In this document: piece by piece, positions 15,409-24,127 of the stretch | Position numbering within the stretch: position 1 is the stretch's first letter | How the letters are laid out: each line of letters begins with the position of its first letter | From: an uncultured Prevotellaceae bacterium | GTDB lineage: Bacteria; Bacteroidota; Bacteroidia; Bacteroidales; UBA932 | NCBI GenBank assembly: GCA_900314395.1 | Contig: OMVB01000051.1 | Coordinates: 1-42,479, forward strand | DNA: 42,479 bases | Direction of reading: 5' to 3' | Made by a program: the position numbers and the translations under genes | Notes under the pieces: model-generated | The model's database searches: none | The model's input: the letters and a program-made list of their open reading frames with translations, nothing else | What the model was told of the DNA's origin: nothing

Positions 15409-18400
15409 ATGAAACACAAGCTGTTAACCTCCATGCTGGCACTCTTTGCCATCGCAAGCAGCCTTTATGCGCAGAACATAAAGGTTACAGGTACTGTCAA
15501 GGACGGTACCGGCGAGGGCGTAATCGGAGCCAGCGTCATGGAGAAAGGCACCGCTAACGGTGCTATCACAGATCTTGATGGAAACTACGCGATTACAGTG
15601 GCTCCCGGAGCTACTCTCGTATTCTCTTCCATCGGGTATGCAACTCAGGAAATTGTTGTTGGAGGCCAGACGGTCATCAACGTTATCCTGAAAGAAGACG
15701 CCGAATTCCTTGACGAGGTTGTCGTTGTAGGATACGGTACTATGAAAAAGAGCGACCTCGCCGGCGCTTCCGTTTCAATGAAGGAAGACGGCATCAAGGG
15801 CTCTATCATCACCAACATTGACCAGTCCCTCCAGGGACGTGCAGCCGGTGTGCAGTCAGTTGCAACTTCCGGTGCACCTGGTTCTTCATCTTCAATCCGC
15901 GTCCGCGGCCAGGCAACCATCAATGCAAATGCAGAGCCTCTGTACGTTATTGATGGTGTTATCATGCAGGGCGGCGGCCAGTCCGGTGCAGACTTCGGTC
16001 TTGGTGACGCCCTTGGTAACGGTGCGGTTTCTACCGTTTCTCCTCTCTCTACAATCAACCCGTCCGATATCGTTTCAATGGAAATCCTCAAGGATGCTTC
16101 CGCAACCGCTATCTACGGTGCCCAGGGTGCCAACGGTGTAATCCTCATCACCACCAAGCGTGGTAAGAGCGGCGACGCCAAATTCACTTATGACGGCATG
16201 GTTGCACTCCAGAGGCAGACCAAGAGAATCGACCTCCTGAACCTCCGCGAGTTCGCAGAGTACTACAACGACCTCCGCAGCGTGGGTATGGTAGGAGAGA
16301 ACTATTACTACAGCGACCCTTCAATCCTTGGCAAGGGTACCAACTGGCAGGATGCAATCTTCCGCACTGCGCTCCAGCATCAGCATCAGCTCAGCGCCCA
16401 AGGCGGTACAGACAAGGTTCAGTACTATGTTTCAGGTTCATTCATGGACCAGAAGGGTACCATCATCGGCTCAGAGTTCAAACGTTACTCTGTACGCGCC
16501 AACCTTGACGCCCAGCTCAAAGACTGGTGGAAGATCGGACTCAGCGCCACTTATTCATCGACCGATGAGGACATGAAGCTTGCAGACTCTGACGAGGGTA
16601 TCATCGGATACTCACTCACCTCCCTGCCAAGCGCTCCTATCTACGACCAGGACGGCAATTACTACAATATCCAGATGCCTAACTACTCAATCATCAACCC
16701 GGTTGCAATGGCTATGCTGGAGCAGATTCTCCTCAAGCGCCAGAAGCTTGCCGGAAACATCTTCTCCGACATTACCATCATCCCCAACCTCACATGGCAT
16801 GCAGAGCTCGGTTATGACATCTCTTATTCAAAGGCCAACACCTTCAATCCTTCAGTAAGCCTTGGTTCTTACCAGAGGGCAGCCAACGAGGCCCGTTCAC
16901 AGAAGAACAACTCCAAGTTCTGGCAGCTCAAGAACTACATCACCTACTCCAACAGCTTCGGCAAGCACAGCATCACCGCAATGGTGGGCCAGGAGGCATG
17001 GGAGAGCAACTACGACTATATGTCCGTATTCAACACCGCCCTTCCTTCAAATGATGTACAGAACCCTTATCTTGGAACAGGTACTCCTACCATCGGCTAC
17101 GGCTTCGGTTCATCTGCAATGTCTTCATTCTTCACACGTGAGACTTACAACTATGACAACCGTTATGTAGCTACCTACACTTTCCGTTACGATGGTTCTT
17201 CCAACTTCGGTCCCAACAAGCGTTGGGCTCCGTTCCACTCCTTCGCATTCGCTTGGCGCTTCACCAACGAGCACTTCTATCCGGAGAGCCTCAAGGACAT
17301 CCTCTCCGACGGTAAACTCCGTCTGGGTTGGGGTCAGACAGGTAACGCTTCCATCGGCGGTTACAAGTGGGGTGCTTCCATGACCAAGGTAGAAACAGGC
17401 CTGGGAACCGGCTACCGCCAGTCCAACATCCCCAACCTGGACATCCAGTGGGAGAAACAGGAGCAGTTAAACGTAGGTTTGGACCTGGGCTTCTTCCACA
17501 ACAGGATCAGCCTCGTTGCAGAGTGGTATGACAAGCGTTCCAACGACATGCTCATGCCTTTGCAGATGCCTACCTATATGGGAACAAGCGGTAACGGCTC
17601 TTCAGCCCTTGCTGCACCTTTCGGCAACTACGGTAAGATCAAGAATACCGGTCTTGAGTTCACCCTGACCGCTCATCCTATCGACAACAACACCTTCAAG
17701 TGGACCACCGAGGGCCAGATTTCCTTCAACCGCAACAAGCTCGTTGCCCTTTCCGGCACCGCTTCCGCAGCAATCGTAGGTTATGGCCAGTGGAACGATA
17801 TCGTTTCCGTATCCAACGTTGGCGAGTCCCTCTTCAGCTTCTATGGCTATGTTACCGACGGTATCTATAAGAACATAGAGGAAGTTATGGCAGGTTCAGT
17901 CCAGGGCAACATGGTCAACTATACCGTTGACGATGCAGGTGTATATCACCCTTCCCAGAACCCTTACGACTACAACCAGTACAGCACAACATGGGTTGGT
18001 GATATCCGTTACAAAGACCTTAACGGCGACGGACGCATCACCGAGGCCGACCGTGCCAACATCGGCTCACCTATGCCCAAGTTCACCTTCGGTTGGACAA
18101 ACACCTTCACATACAAGAACCTGGATCTCTCCGTATTTGTCAGCGGTTCATATGGCAACAAGGTTCTCAACTACCTTAACATGAGAATCGGCAATATGAA
18201 GAGCGCATGGGCCAACCAGCCTTCAAGCGTCCTTGACCGTACCCGTCTTATGGCCATCGATCCGGAGAAGACCTATGACGGCACCAACAATATCTGGAAC
18301 TGGTTCGAGGATCCTACCAATGTCAAGGTTGCAAATCCCGGCGCCAAGATTCCTCGCGCAACGACCGGCGACCCTAATGACAACGACCGCCTGAGCGACC

Positions 18401-18660
18401 GCTACATCGAGGACGGAAGCTACATCCGTATCAAGAACATCACTCTTGGATATACACTGCCCAAGAAGTGGTTGGAGAAACTCAAGATAGAGAACCTCCG
18501 CGCCCAGATCAACATCCAGAACCTCCTTACTTTCACAAAGTATAAGGGTTACGACCCTGAAATCGGTGTATCTACAGCATCCACCAACGTAATGGGTCTC
18601 GACAACGGACGTTATCCTTCACCTACCGTTTATTCATTCGGTGTAAACATCACTTTCTAA
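15409..18660 (+). CDS. SusC-type TonB-dependent oligosaccharide transporter
   Basis: This 1083-residue outer-membrane transporter has a signal peptide (to about AQ21-22), a carboxypeptidase-regulatory-like domain (about 25-95; GVIGASVMEKGTANGAITDL), a TonB box DEVVVVGYG (102-110), a plug domain with SLQGRAAGVQ, IRVRGQATI, YVIDGV and the SusC signature DASATAIYGAQGANGVILI, and a long beta-barrel ending in the aromatic SFGVNITF. With SusD it forms a lidded importer that is energised by TonB. It has the usual length of a SusC protein. susD starts 16 bases after its stop. In this locus it should import mannan- or xyloglucan-derived oligosaccharides. It is the only SusC gene in the window, although the downstream enzymes suggest more than one linkage type. 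Confidence 0.97.
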   Translation: MKHKLLTSMLALFAIASSLYAQNIKVTGTVKDGTGEGVIGASVMEKGTANGAITDLDGNYAITVAPGATLVFSSIGYATQEIVVGGQTVINVILKEDAEFLDEVVVVGYGTMKKSDLAGASVSMKEDGIKGSIITNIDQSLQGRAAGVQSVATSGAPGSSSSIRVRGQATINANAEPLYVIDGVIMQGGGQSGADFGLGDALGNGAVSTVSPLSTINPSDIVSMEILKDASATAIYGAQGANGVILITTKRGKSGDAKFTYDGMVALQRQTKRIDLLNLREFAEYYNDLRSVGMVGENYYYSDPSILGKGTNWQDAIFRTALQHQHQLSAQGGTDKVQYYVSGSFMDQKGTIIGSEFKRYSVRANLDAQLKDWWKIGLSATYSSTDEDMKLADSDEGIIGYSLTSLPSAPIYDQDGNYYNIQMPNYSIINPVAMAMLEQILLKRQKLAGNIFSDITIIPNLTWHAELGYDISYSKANTFNPSVSLGSYQRAANEARSQKNNSKFWQLKNYITYSNSFGKHSITAMVGQEAWESNYDYMSVFNTALPSNDVQNPYLGTGTPTIGYGFGSSAMSSFFTRETYNYDNRYVATYTFRYDGSSNFGPNKRWAPFHSFAFAWRFTNEHFYPESLKDILSDGKLRLGWGQTGNASIGGYKWGASMTKVETGLGTGYRQSNIPNLDIQWEKQEQLNVGLDLGFFHNRISLVAEWYDKRSNDMLMPLQMPTYMGTSGNGSSALAAPFGNYGKIKNTGLEFTLTAHPIDNNTFKWTTEGQISFNRNKLVALSGTASAAIVGYGQWNDIVSVSNVGESLFSFYGYVTDGIYKNIEEVMAGSVQGNMVNYTVDDAGVYHPSQNPYDYNQYSTTWVGDIRYKDLNGDGRITEADRANIGSPMPKFTFGWTNTFTYKNLDLSVFVSGSYGNKVLNYLNMRIGNMKSAWANQPSSVLDRTRLMAIDPEKTYDGTNNIWNWFEDPTNVKVANPGAKIPRATTGDPNDNDRLSDRYIEDGSYIRIKNITLGYTLPKKWLEKLKIENLRAQINIQNLLTFTKYKGYDPEIGVSTASTNVMGLDNGRYPSPTVYSFGVNITF

Positions 18661-18663
18661 AAT

Positions 18664-18668
18664 GGAGG
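18664..18668 (+). promoter_or_regulatory. Shine-Dalgarno GGAGG deciding the susD start
   Basis: GGAGG lies eight bases before the ATG at 18677. Choosing that ATG gives MKNILKYFAIASV, a normal lipoprotein signal. The ATG at 18662 overlaps this motif and adds five non-signal residues, so it is less likely. Clear Shine-Dalgarno sequences are not the rule in Bacteroidota. Confidence 0.5.
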
Positions 18669-18676
18669 ATATGAAT

Positions 18677-20431
18677 ATGAAAAATATACTGAAATACTTC
18701 GCAATTGCATCTGTAATCCTCCTTGGCACCAATGCCTGCAGCGATTTCCTTGACCGTCCGGCAGAGGATACCTACAGTGAGGCTATATTCTATTCAGATG
18801 ACAACCAGTGCATCCAGGGTGTAAACTACCTTTACAACTCTCCCTGGTATGACGTTATCCGCGGTTTCTACCGTGTAGGCGAGTGCTTCTCCGGTAACTA
18901 CTTCATGGGTGACAGCCCTTATCTTCAGTTCACCATCAATGGTTCCGACGCAGAACTTACCGCCATGTCAGCTTCCCTCTGGGCAGTTAACTCACACGCT
19001 TCCGTTGTTTACAACAGGCTCAAGAAGGCCGGTTCCGGCGTTACAGAGTCAGTTAAGACGCAGTGCATGGGTGAGGCCCTCACATGGAAAGCCTTCGCAT
19101 ACTTCTTCCTGGTACGTACTTTCGGTGAGGTTCCTATTATCCACGACATCTCCGCAGAGATTGCCGCAGGTAACTACAACTCCATCTACAAGGCTCCCAA
19201 GGAGGATGTTTACACTTATATCACTATGCTTCTTGACGAGGCCATGAACCTCCTGCCCAAGAAGGTTGCCAACCTGGACGGCCGCATCGACTACTACAGC
19301 GCAGAGGCCCTTCTTGCAAAGGTTTACCTTCAGAAGGCCGGCGTTAGCGGCACTCTCAACCAGTCAGACCTTGACCTGGCAGCAAAATATGCAAAGGACG
19401 TTATCGAGAACTCTGGCCGCCAGCTTCTGGAGGTTTATTCCGATGTCTTCCGTATGCAGAACAACAAGAACCTTGAGGCTCTTATCTCATGGCACTGGGA
19501 CGCTTCCGCACAGCCCTGGACCGCTCAGAACTCATTCCAGAGCGACCTTGGTATGAACGGATTCGACGAGTTCGGTGATGTATGGGGACAGTGGAACGGC
19601 CCTTCAATCGCTCTTCAGGAGCAGTTTGGAGTAAACGCTCTCCAGGACCCTTCGCAGAGAAGTGACGTGGATACCCGCCGCAAGGCTACCATGATGCTTG
19701 CCGGCGACAAATACGACTACTTCTGGACCACCAACGGCGGCTTCGACTACCTCCGTTTCTTCTATGATCCGGATTACGGCCCTTCAGGTACTTCCAACGC
19801 TTCAGACGGTTCTATGAACAGCCCGACAGGTGCAGGCTGCGTTAAGTTCCTCTACGGTGACGGTGCAGACCACAAGGCAGCCCTCGGAGTATCCGCAGGA
19901 CGTATGTCTTACGGCCTTGCTACCCATATCCTCCGTCTGTCCGATATCTACCTTGTATACTGCGAGTCCAAACTTCACGGCCCCGGCAGCACCACTACCG
20001 ATGCCCTTGCTCTCAAGTGCTACAACGACATCCGCAACCGTGCCATCCCCGGCGGCAACAGTACCGAGACAACACTTTCCTTCGACATGGTATGGAAAGA
20101 GCGTAACCTTGAGCTTGCCCTTGAGGGTGACCGCTGGTATGATTATGTACGAGTAGGTTACTATAACCCCGACTATGCTGTCGCTGACATCCAGAGCCAG
20201 CATCGAAATGGTTATAATGGCTCGCTGAACGATGTCTACAAGACTTACTATGAGACCGGTGTCTGGAATATTGGCGATGTGGTCTACAATGCAGACCAGT
20301 ATCCCATTCCTTCACGTGAGCAGATTCTTTCCAAGATCGTAGCACTGCCTTTCCCTTCAGAGGATGTTGTTTACAACCCCAACCTGGAGAAGGATGCGCA
20401 GCCGTTTGATCTTTCTACTATTACTTTCTAA
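18677..20431 (+). CDS. SusD-type outer-membrane glycan-binding lipoprotein
   Basis: The 584-residue protein starts with a lipoprotein signal ending GTNAC (C21) and continues SDFLDRPAEDTYSEAIFYSD, the classic SusD N-terminus. The body is helical with TPR-like segments (for example GEALTWKAFAYFFLVRTFGEVPII and AEALLAKVYLQKAG), and the C-terminal half has WKERNLELALEGDRWYDYVRVGYY, a strong SusD signature, then YPIPSREQILSK. It caps the SusC barrel and delivers oligosaccharides. It is longer than the roughly 550 residues of starch SusD, which is normal for hemicellulose PULs. It is tightly linked to susC (16 bases) and to the binding-protein gene downstream (20 bases). Confidence 0.96.
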   Translation: MKNILKYFAIASVILLGTNACSDFLDRPAEDTYSEAIFYSDDNQCIQGVNYLYNSPWYDVIRGFYRVGECFSGNYFMGDSPYLQFTINGSDAELTAMSASLWAVNSHASVVYNRLKKAGSGVTESVKTQCMGEALTWKAFAYFFLVRTFGEVPIIHDISAEIAAGNYNSIYKAPKEDVYTYITMLLDEAMNLLPKKVANLDGRIDYYSAEALLAKVYLQKAGVSGTLNQSDLDLAAKYAKDVIENSGRQLLEVYSDVFRMQNNKNLEALISWHWDASAQPWTAQNSFQSDLGMNGFDEFGDVWGQWNGPSIALQEQFGVNALQDPSQRSDVDTRRKATMMLAGDKYDYFWTTNGGFDYLRFFYDPDYGPSGTSNASDGSMNSPTGAGCVKFLYGDGADHKAALGVSAGRMSYGLATHILRLSDIYLVYCESKLHGPGSTTTDALALKCYNDIRNRAIPGGNSTETTLSFDMVWKERNLELALEGDRWYDYVRVGYYNPDYAVADIQSQHRNGYNGSLNDVYKTYYETGVWNIGDVVYNADQYPIPSREQILSKIVALPFPSEDVVYNPNLEKDAQPFDLSTITF

Positions 20432-20451
20432 TCCTAATGCTGCACTAGAAT

Positions 20452-21768
20452 ATGAAAAAATATATTTCAAAGATCGCTTTTTACGCAGCCGCAACTCTCA
20501 CTCTTGCGTTTGGCTTCACCGCGTGTGAAGATGAACCTGACAAGTTTGAGCTTGCTGGTGGAAAACCTACGATCTATTACATACGTCCTGTAAACGTAGA
20601 GGCAGCTGACTCCCTTCTTACCGGTGCCTACATGGGTAACAGTATCTGCATCGTTGGTGACAACCTTCGCAGTGTATACAAGATGGTCTTCAATGACCAG
20701 GAGGCAACCCTCAACAACAGCTATATTACAGACAATACCATTCTTGTGGACGTCCCTAACGAGATTCCCGGAGAGGTTTCTGATCTTATCTACTTCATTA
20801 CCAAAGACCGCGACACCGTTAAATATGAGTTCAGCGTGCTTGTTCCCGGTCCGGTGATTTCTTCAATGTCATGCGAATATGCCGCTCCCGGCACTGTCGC
20901 CACCCTGTACGGAGACTACTTTGTAGACGACCCCAACGTTCCCCTGAAACTTTTTGTTGGCGATGTTGAGGCTACTGTAAAGAATGTAACCAAGGGTGCC
21001 ATAGACTTCGTTGTTCCTGATGTGGAGGAATCCAATATCAGGGTGACAAACATCTACGGCGAGGCCAAGTCCGCTTTCCATTACAAGGATACCCGCGGCC
21101 TTCTGTTCGACTTCGACGGTGTGACAGGCCTTGGCAACCACGGCTGGCACGCCCAGGTTATCGAGTCTGACGAAACATCCATCACCGGTAAATTCCTCCG
21201 CCTTGGCGGTGCCGATGTCACCCTTTCAGAGGATGGCGGCTGGGACGACTCTCACTTCTCATTCGAGTACTGGCCCGGCCAGTGGACAACTCCCCAGGAG
21301 TACACAGGTGACGGTATCCTTCTTACCGATCTTGCAGACTTCTCTGACTGGGAGAACATGTCCCTTAAGTTCGAGTTCTATGTCCCCAAATCCAACCCCT
21401 GGATGGCAGGATCCATGCAGATTGTATTTGCAGGACGCGACAAGGTTACCCTTGCAGGTGGTCTTGACGTATTCGGAGACGAGGTTCCCGGAGCAAATAA
21501 CTCCTACTTCAACGGCAAAGAACTGCCCCGTGGCCTTTATACTCCCTGGTATCCTTCAGGTTCCTTTGACACCGGCGACGAGTGGATAACCGTTACCGTT
21601 CCCTTCACCAATTTCATCTACGGTTCCGATGGTACTGTAGCAACCGGCAAACTCACCGCTTCTGACTTTACGTCGCTTCTTATCTTCGTATGGTCCGGCG
21701 GTTACACCGGCACAGAATGCCATCCTATCCTTAAACTGGATAACATCCGTGCGGTGCCTAACAAATAA
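20452..21768 (+). CDS. Surface glycan-binding lipoprotein 1 (IPT/TIG plus SGBP-B-like domain)
   Basis: The 438-residue protein sits in the SusE/SusF position directly after susD. Its signal ends GFTAC (C25) followed by EDEPD, an acidic tail that suggests surface exposure. Two IPT/TIG-like beta domains (about 38-125 and 130-212) precede a larger C-terminal module (about 215-438) with LLFDFDGVTGLGNHGWHAQVI and many tryptophans (FEYWPGQW, GLYTPWYP, VWSGGY). This resembles the xyloglucan-binding domain of SGBP-B proteins, and equivalent proteins occur in mannan loci. It should hold polymer at the surface for the endo-enzymes and SusC/SusD. No enzyme motif is present. Which glycan it binds cannot be read from sequence. 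Confidence 0.85.
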   Translation: MKKYISKIAFYAAATLTLAFGFTACEDEPDKFELAGGKPTIYYIRPVNVEAADSLLTGAYMGNSICIVGDNLRSVYKMVFNDQEATLNNSYITDNTILVDVPNEIPGEVSDLIYFITKDRDTVKYEFSVLVPGPVISSMSCEYAAPGTVATLYGDYFVDDPNVPLKLFVGDVEATVKNVTKGAIDFVVPDVEESNIRVTNIYGEAKSAFHYKDTRGLLFDFDGVTGLGNHGWHAQVIESDETSITGKFLRLGGADVTLSEDGGWDDSHFSFEYWPGQWTTPQEYTGDGILLTDLADFSDWENMSLKFEFYVPKSNPWMAGSMQIVFAGRDKVTLAGGLDVFGDEVPGANNSYFNGKELPRGLYTPWYPSGSFDTGDEWITVTVPFTNFIYGSDGTVATGKLTASDFTSLLIFVWSGGYTGTECHPILKLDNIRAVPNK

Positions 21769-21782
21769 AAAGAGCTATGCAT

Positions 21783-24077
21783 ATGAAAAATATATTCAAG
21801 CTTTCCGCAATGATCGCAGCAGTTACTGCAATGTTCACTCTTGCAGCCTGCTCAACAGAGGAACTGGATACAGACCAGTATAGCAGCAAGGAGGTCCTCC
21901 TCCAGGCTTACGGCCCCCAGCCGGTTGTCCGTGGCGGTGTTCTCCGCTTCATCGGTTCCAACCTGGACCAGGTGGCTACCGTATCTATTCCCGGCGTAAC
22001 TCCTATCACTCCTGAGGTTGTAACCGCAGGTACTCATTCAGAGATTCGCATCACTGTTCCCAAGGATGGTCCGGAGGTAGGATATCCCGTCCTGACTCTT
22101 AACAACGGTACCACAATTACCGGTAAGACAATCCTTTCATACTCAGAGCCTATCATCATTGAAACCTTCTCTCCCGCAGAGGCCCTGCCCGGTGAGACCG
22201 TTACCATCAAGGGTGATTACCTGAACAACATCCACGAGGTTATCTTCGCCGATAAGGTTAAGGTATCAGAGAAGAACTTCGCCGCCCATGACCGTTATGC
22301 CATCACTGTAACTGTTCCTGAGACTGCCCAGACCGGCAAGATCGGCCTTGGTACGGTTGACGAGCTTGCAGTTGAGGGTACCGATGACGAGGCCGCTCTC
22401 CTTGCTGTTCTCAACATCATCGAGACCGAAACCGCATTCGTTGTTACAACAGCCCAGGGCAATGTCGCTGTTACTACACTCAAGTCCGGTGAGACCGTTA
22501 CCATCAACGGTACCAACATGAACCTCGTAAAGAGCATCGTCCTTAACGGAGCAACCATCACCGACTTTACCGCTACCGCAACAAAGATCACCTTCGATCT
22601 TCCTGCAGCCGCAACCGACGGTGACGTTGTCCTTGTCATGGCATCCGGCGTAGAGGTTGTAGCAGGTACCCTTACCACTGTTGTTCCTACCGGACTTGCA
22701 GCTGCTCCCGCACCTGTAAAGAACGGCAAGACGCTTACAATTTCCGGTACCGACCTTGACCTTGTAACAGGAGTAGAGCTTCCCAATGCAGGTTATGTAG
22801 AGTTTAAGAACGATGACAACATCACCTTTGATGTTCCCGAGGCTGCACAGGCAGGCGACATCACTCTGCATCTTGAAAACGGCAAGACCGTTACCGTGGC
22901 TTACACTCTCGTAGAGCCCGCCGTCACTGACTTCAGCGCAAATCCCGCTGCCGCCGGTTCAGACGTTACCATTAACGGTACAGACCTTGACCTTGTAGCT
23001 GCCGTTACCTTCGGCGGAGATATCAAGGTAGACGTAGAGGCAACGGAGACCGCTATCACCGTAGCTGTTCCTACAGCTGCAGAGACCGGCGTCCTTGTAC
23101 TCAACCTCAAGAACGGTGCGTCACTGGAGACTGTCGAGCTCAAGATTGACAAGCCCGCCGGCGCTTATATCGCCAACTTCCCTGAGACTCTCTACAAACC
23201 TGGTGAAATGTTCATCATCGACATAGAGAATGCAGAGCACCTCACCGGTGTACAGGTTAACGGAGAGGATGTAAACTACATCCTTAACGGAAGCACACTG
23301 TACTTCCAGATTCCTGACAGTGCCGGTGCAAACAGCACGCTTACCCTTGTATCTGACAACGGCAGCGTAACTTACACCATGAACATTGATCCGGGAGACT
23401 TCATCGTTACCACTATCTGGAGCGCAGGCTTTGACTGCTCCGGCTGGAATGGAAACCAGGATCTTGCTTGGGGCGGTTATGACTGGAGCACTGTAACTCC
23501 TGGTACCATCCTTCGCTTCAACCTTGAAGGAACGACCACCGGCTGGTGGTGCATAAGCCTCCGTCACGGAAACAGCTGGGGTGCACTTGCCGGAGTTCCC
23601 GGCCAGTACGACACTCCGGAGAGTCCTCTTGACATTGTCCTGACCCGGGAAATCCTCGATGACCTTGTAGATAACGGCGGTCTGGTTATTACCGGTGACG
23701 GATTCCACCTTAGCTCCGTAGCTTTGGTACAGGATCTCCGCTACGGCACTACTATCTGGGAAGGCAATTCCTCCATCGGAGAGTGGGGCGGCAACCAGGA
23801 TCTTGCCTGGGGCGGCTTTGACTGGAGCACTGTAAGTGCAGGCCAGACAATGTTCCTCCACTTTAACGTTGATGTAGAGCCCGGCAACTGGTATTGCATC
23901 AGCCTCCGCCACGGAGACAGCTGGGGTGCACTTGCCGGAGTTCCCGGCCAGTACGACAACCCGGAGAGTCCGTTCGGTGTGAAGCTTACGCAGGAAATCA
24001 TCGACGACCTTGTAGCAAGCAACGGTTTGGTTGTTACCGGTTACATGTTTACCTTGACCAAGATATCAGTCAAGTAG
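21783..24077 (+). CDS. Surface glycan-binding lipoprotein 2 with IPT/TIG repeats and a duplicated C-terminal module
   Basis: I place the start at the second ATG (21783), giving 764 residues and the signal MKNIFKLSAMIAAVTAMF ending LAAC (C23) with an STEELD tail; an ATG at 21777 would add two residues. Residues about 30-540 are a string of at least five IPT/TIG-like beta domains with the recurring pattern GxTxTIxGTxLxLVxxV. The C-terminus holds two tandem modules of about 107-109 residues. Each contains NQDLAWGG, DWSTV, a CISLRHG segment, SWGALAGVPGQYD and PESP. The tryptophan-rich modules look like carbohydrate-binding jelly rolls, but I recognise no named CBM family. The IPT string would act as a stalk holding two sugar-binding heads away from the membrane. 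No catalytic site is seen. Confidence 0.82.
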   Translation: MKNIFKLSAMIAAVTAMFTLAACSTEELDTDQYSSKEVLLQAYGPQPVVRGGVLRFIGSNLDQVATVSIPGVTPITPEVVTAGTHSEIRITVPKDGPEVGYPVLTLNNGTTITGKTILSYSEPIIIETFSPAEALPGETVTIKGDYLNNIHEVIFADKVKVSEKNFAAHDRYAITVTVPETAQTGKIGLGTVDELAVEGTDDEAALLAVLNIIETETAFVVTTAQGNVAVTTLKSGETVTINGTNMNLVKSIVLNGATITDFTATATKITFDLPAAATDGDVVLVMASGVEVVAGTLTTVVPTGLAAAPAPVKNGKTLTISGTDLDLVTGVELPNAGYVEFKNDDNITFDVPEAAQAGDITLHLENGKTVTVAYTLVEPAVTDFSANPAAAGSDVTINGTDLDLVAAVTFGGDIKVDVEATETAITVAVPTAAETGVLVLNLKNGASLETVELKIDKPAGAYIANFPETLYKPGEMFIIDIENAEHLTGVQVNGEDVNYILNGSTLYFQIPDSAGANSTLTLVSDNGSVTYTMNIDPGDFIVTTIWSAGFDCSGWNGNQDLAWGGYDWSTVTPGTILRFNLEGTTTGWWCISLRHGNSWGALAGVPGQYDTPESPLDIVLTREILDDLVDNGGLVITGDGFHLSSVALVQDLRYGTTIWEGNSSIGEWGGNQDLAWGGFDWSTVSAGQTMFLHFNVDVEPGNWYCISLRHGDSWGALAGVPGQYDNPESPFGVKLTQEIIDDLVASNGLVVTGYMFTLTKISVK
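23412..24074 (+). repeat. Tandem duplicated module inside glycan-binding protein 2
   Basis: The two C-terminal modules (about 23412-23732 and 23748-24074) are recognisable duplicates at DNA level. Bases 23572-23613 and 23917-23958 (42 bases) are identical, and the 43 bases starting at 23454 and 23793 differ at only three positions. The offset shifts from 339 to 345 bases, so two codons differ in between. Confidence 0.85.
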
Positions 24078-24084
24078 TTTTAAT

Positions 24085-24110
24085 CCGGAGGGGGCTGACC
24101 CTCCCTCCGG
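24085..24110 (+). other. Strong intergenic hairpin between binding-protein and enzyme genes
   Basis: CCGGAGGG (24085-24092) pairs perfectly with CCCTCCGG (24103-24110), and two more pairs can form inside. No T run follows, so it is more likely an RNA stability or processing element, or a partial terminator, than a full terminator. Confidence 0.55.
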
Positions 24111-24127
24111 GTTCCAATTAACAGGCT

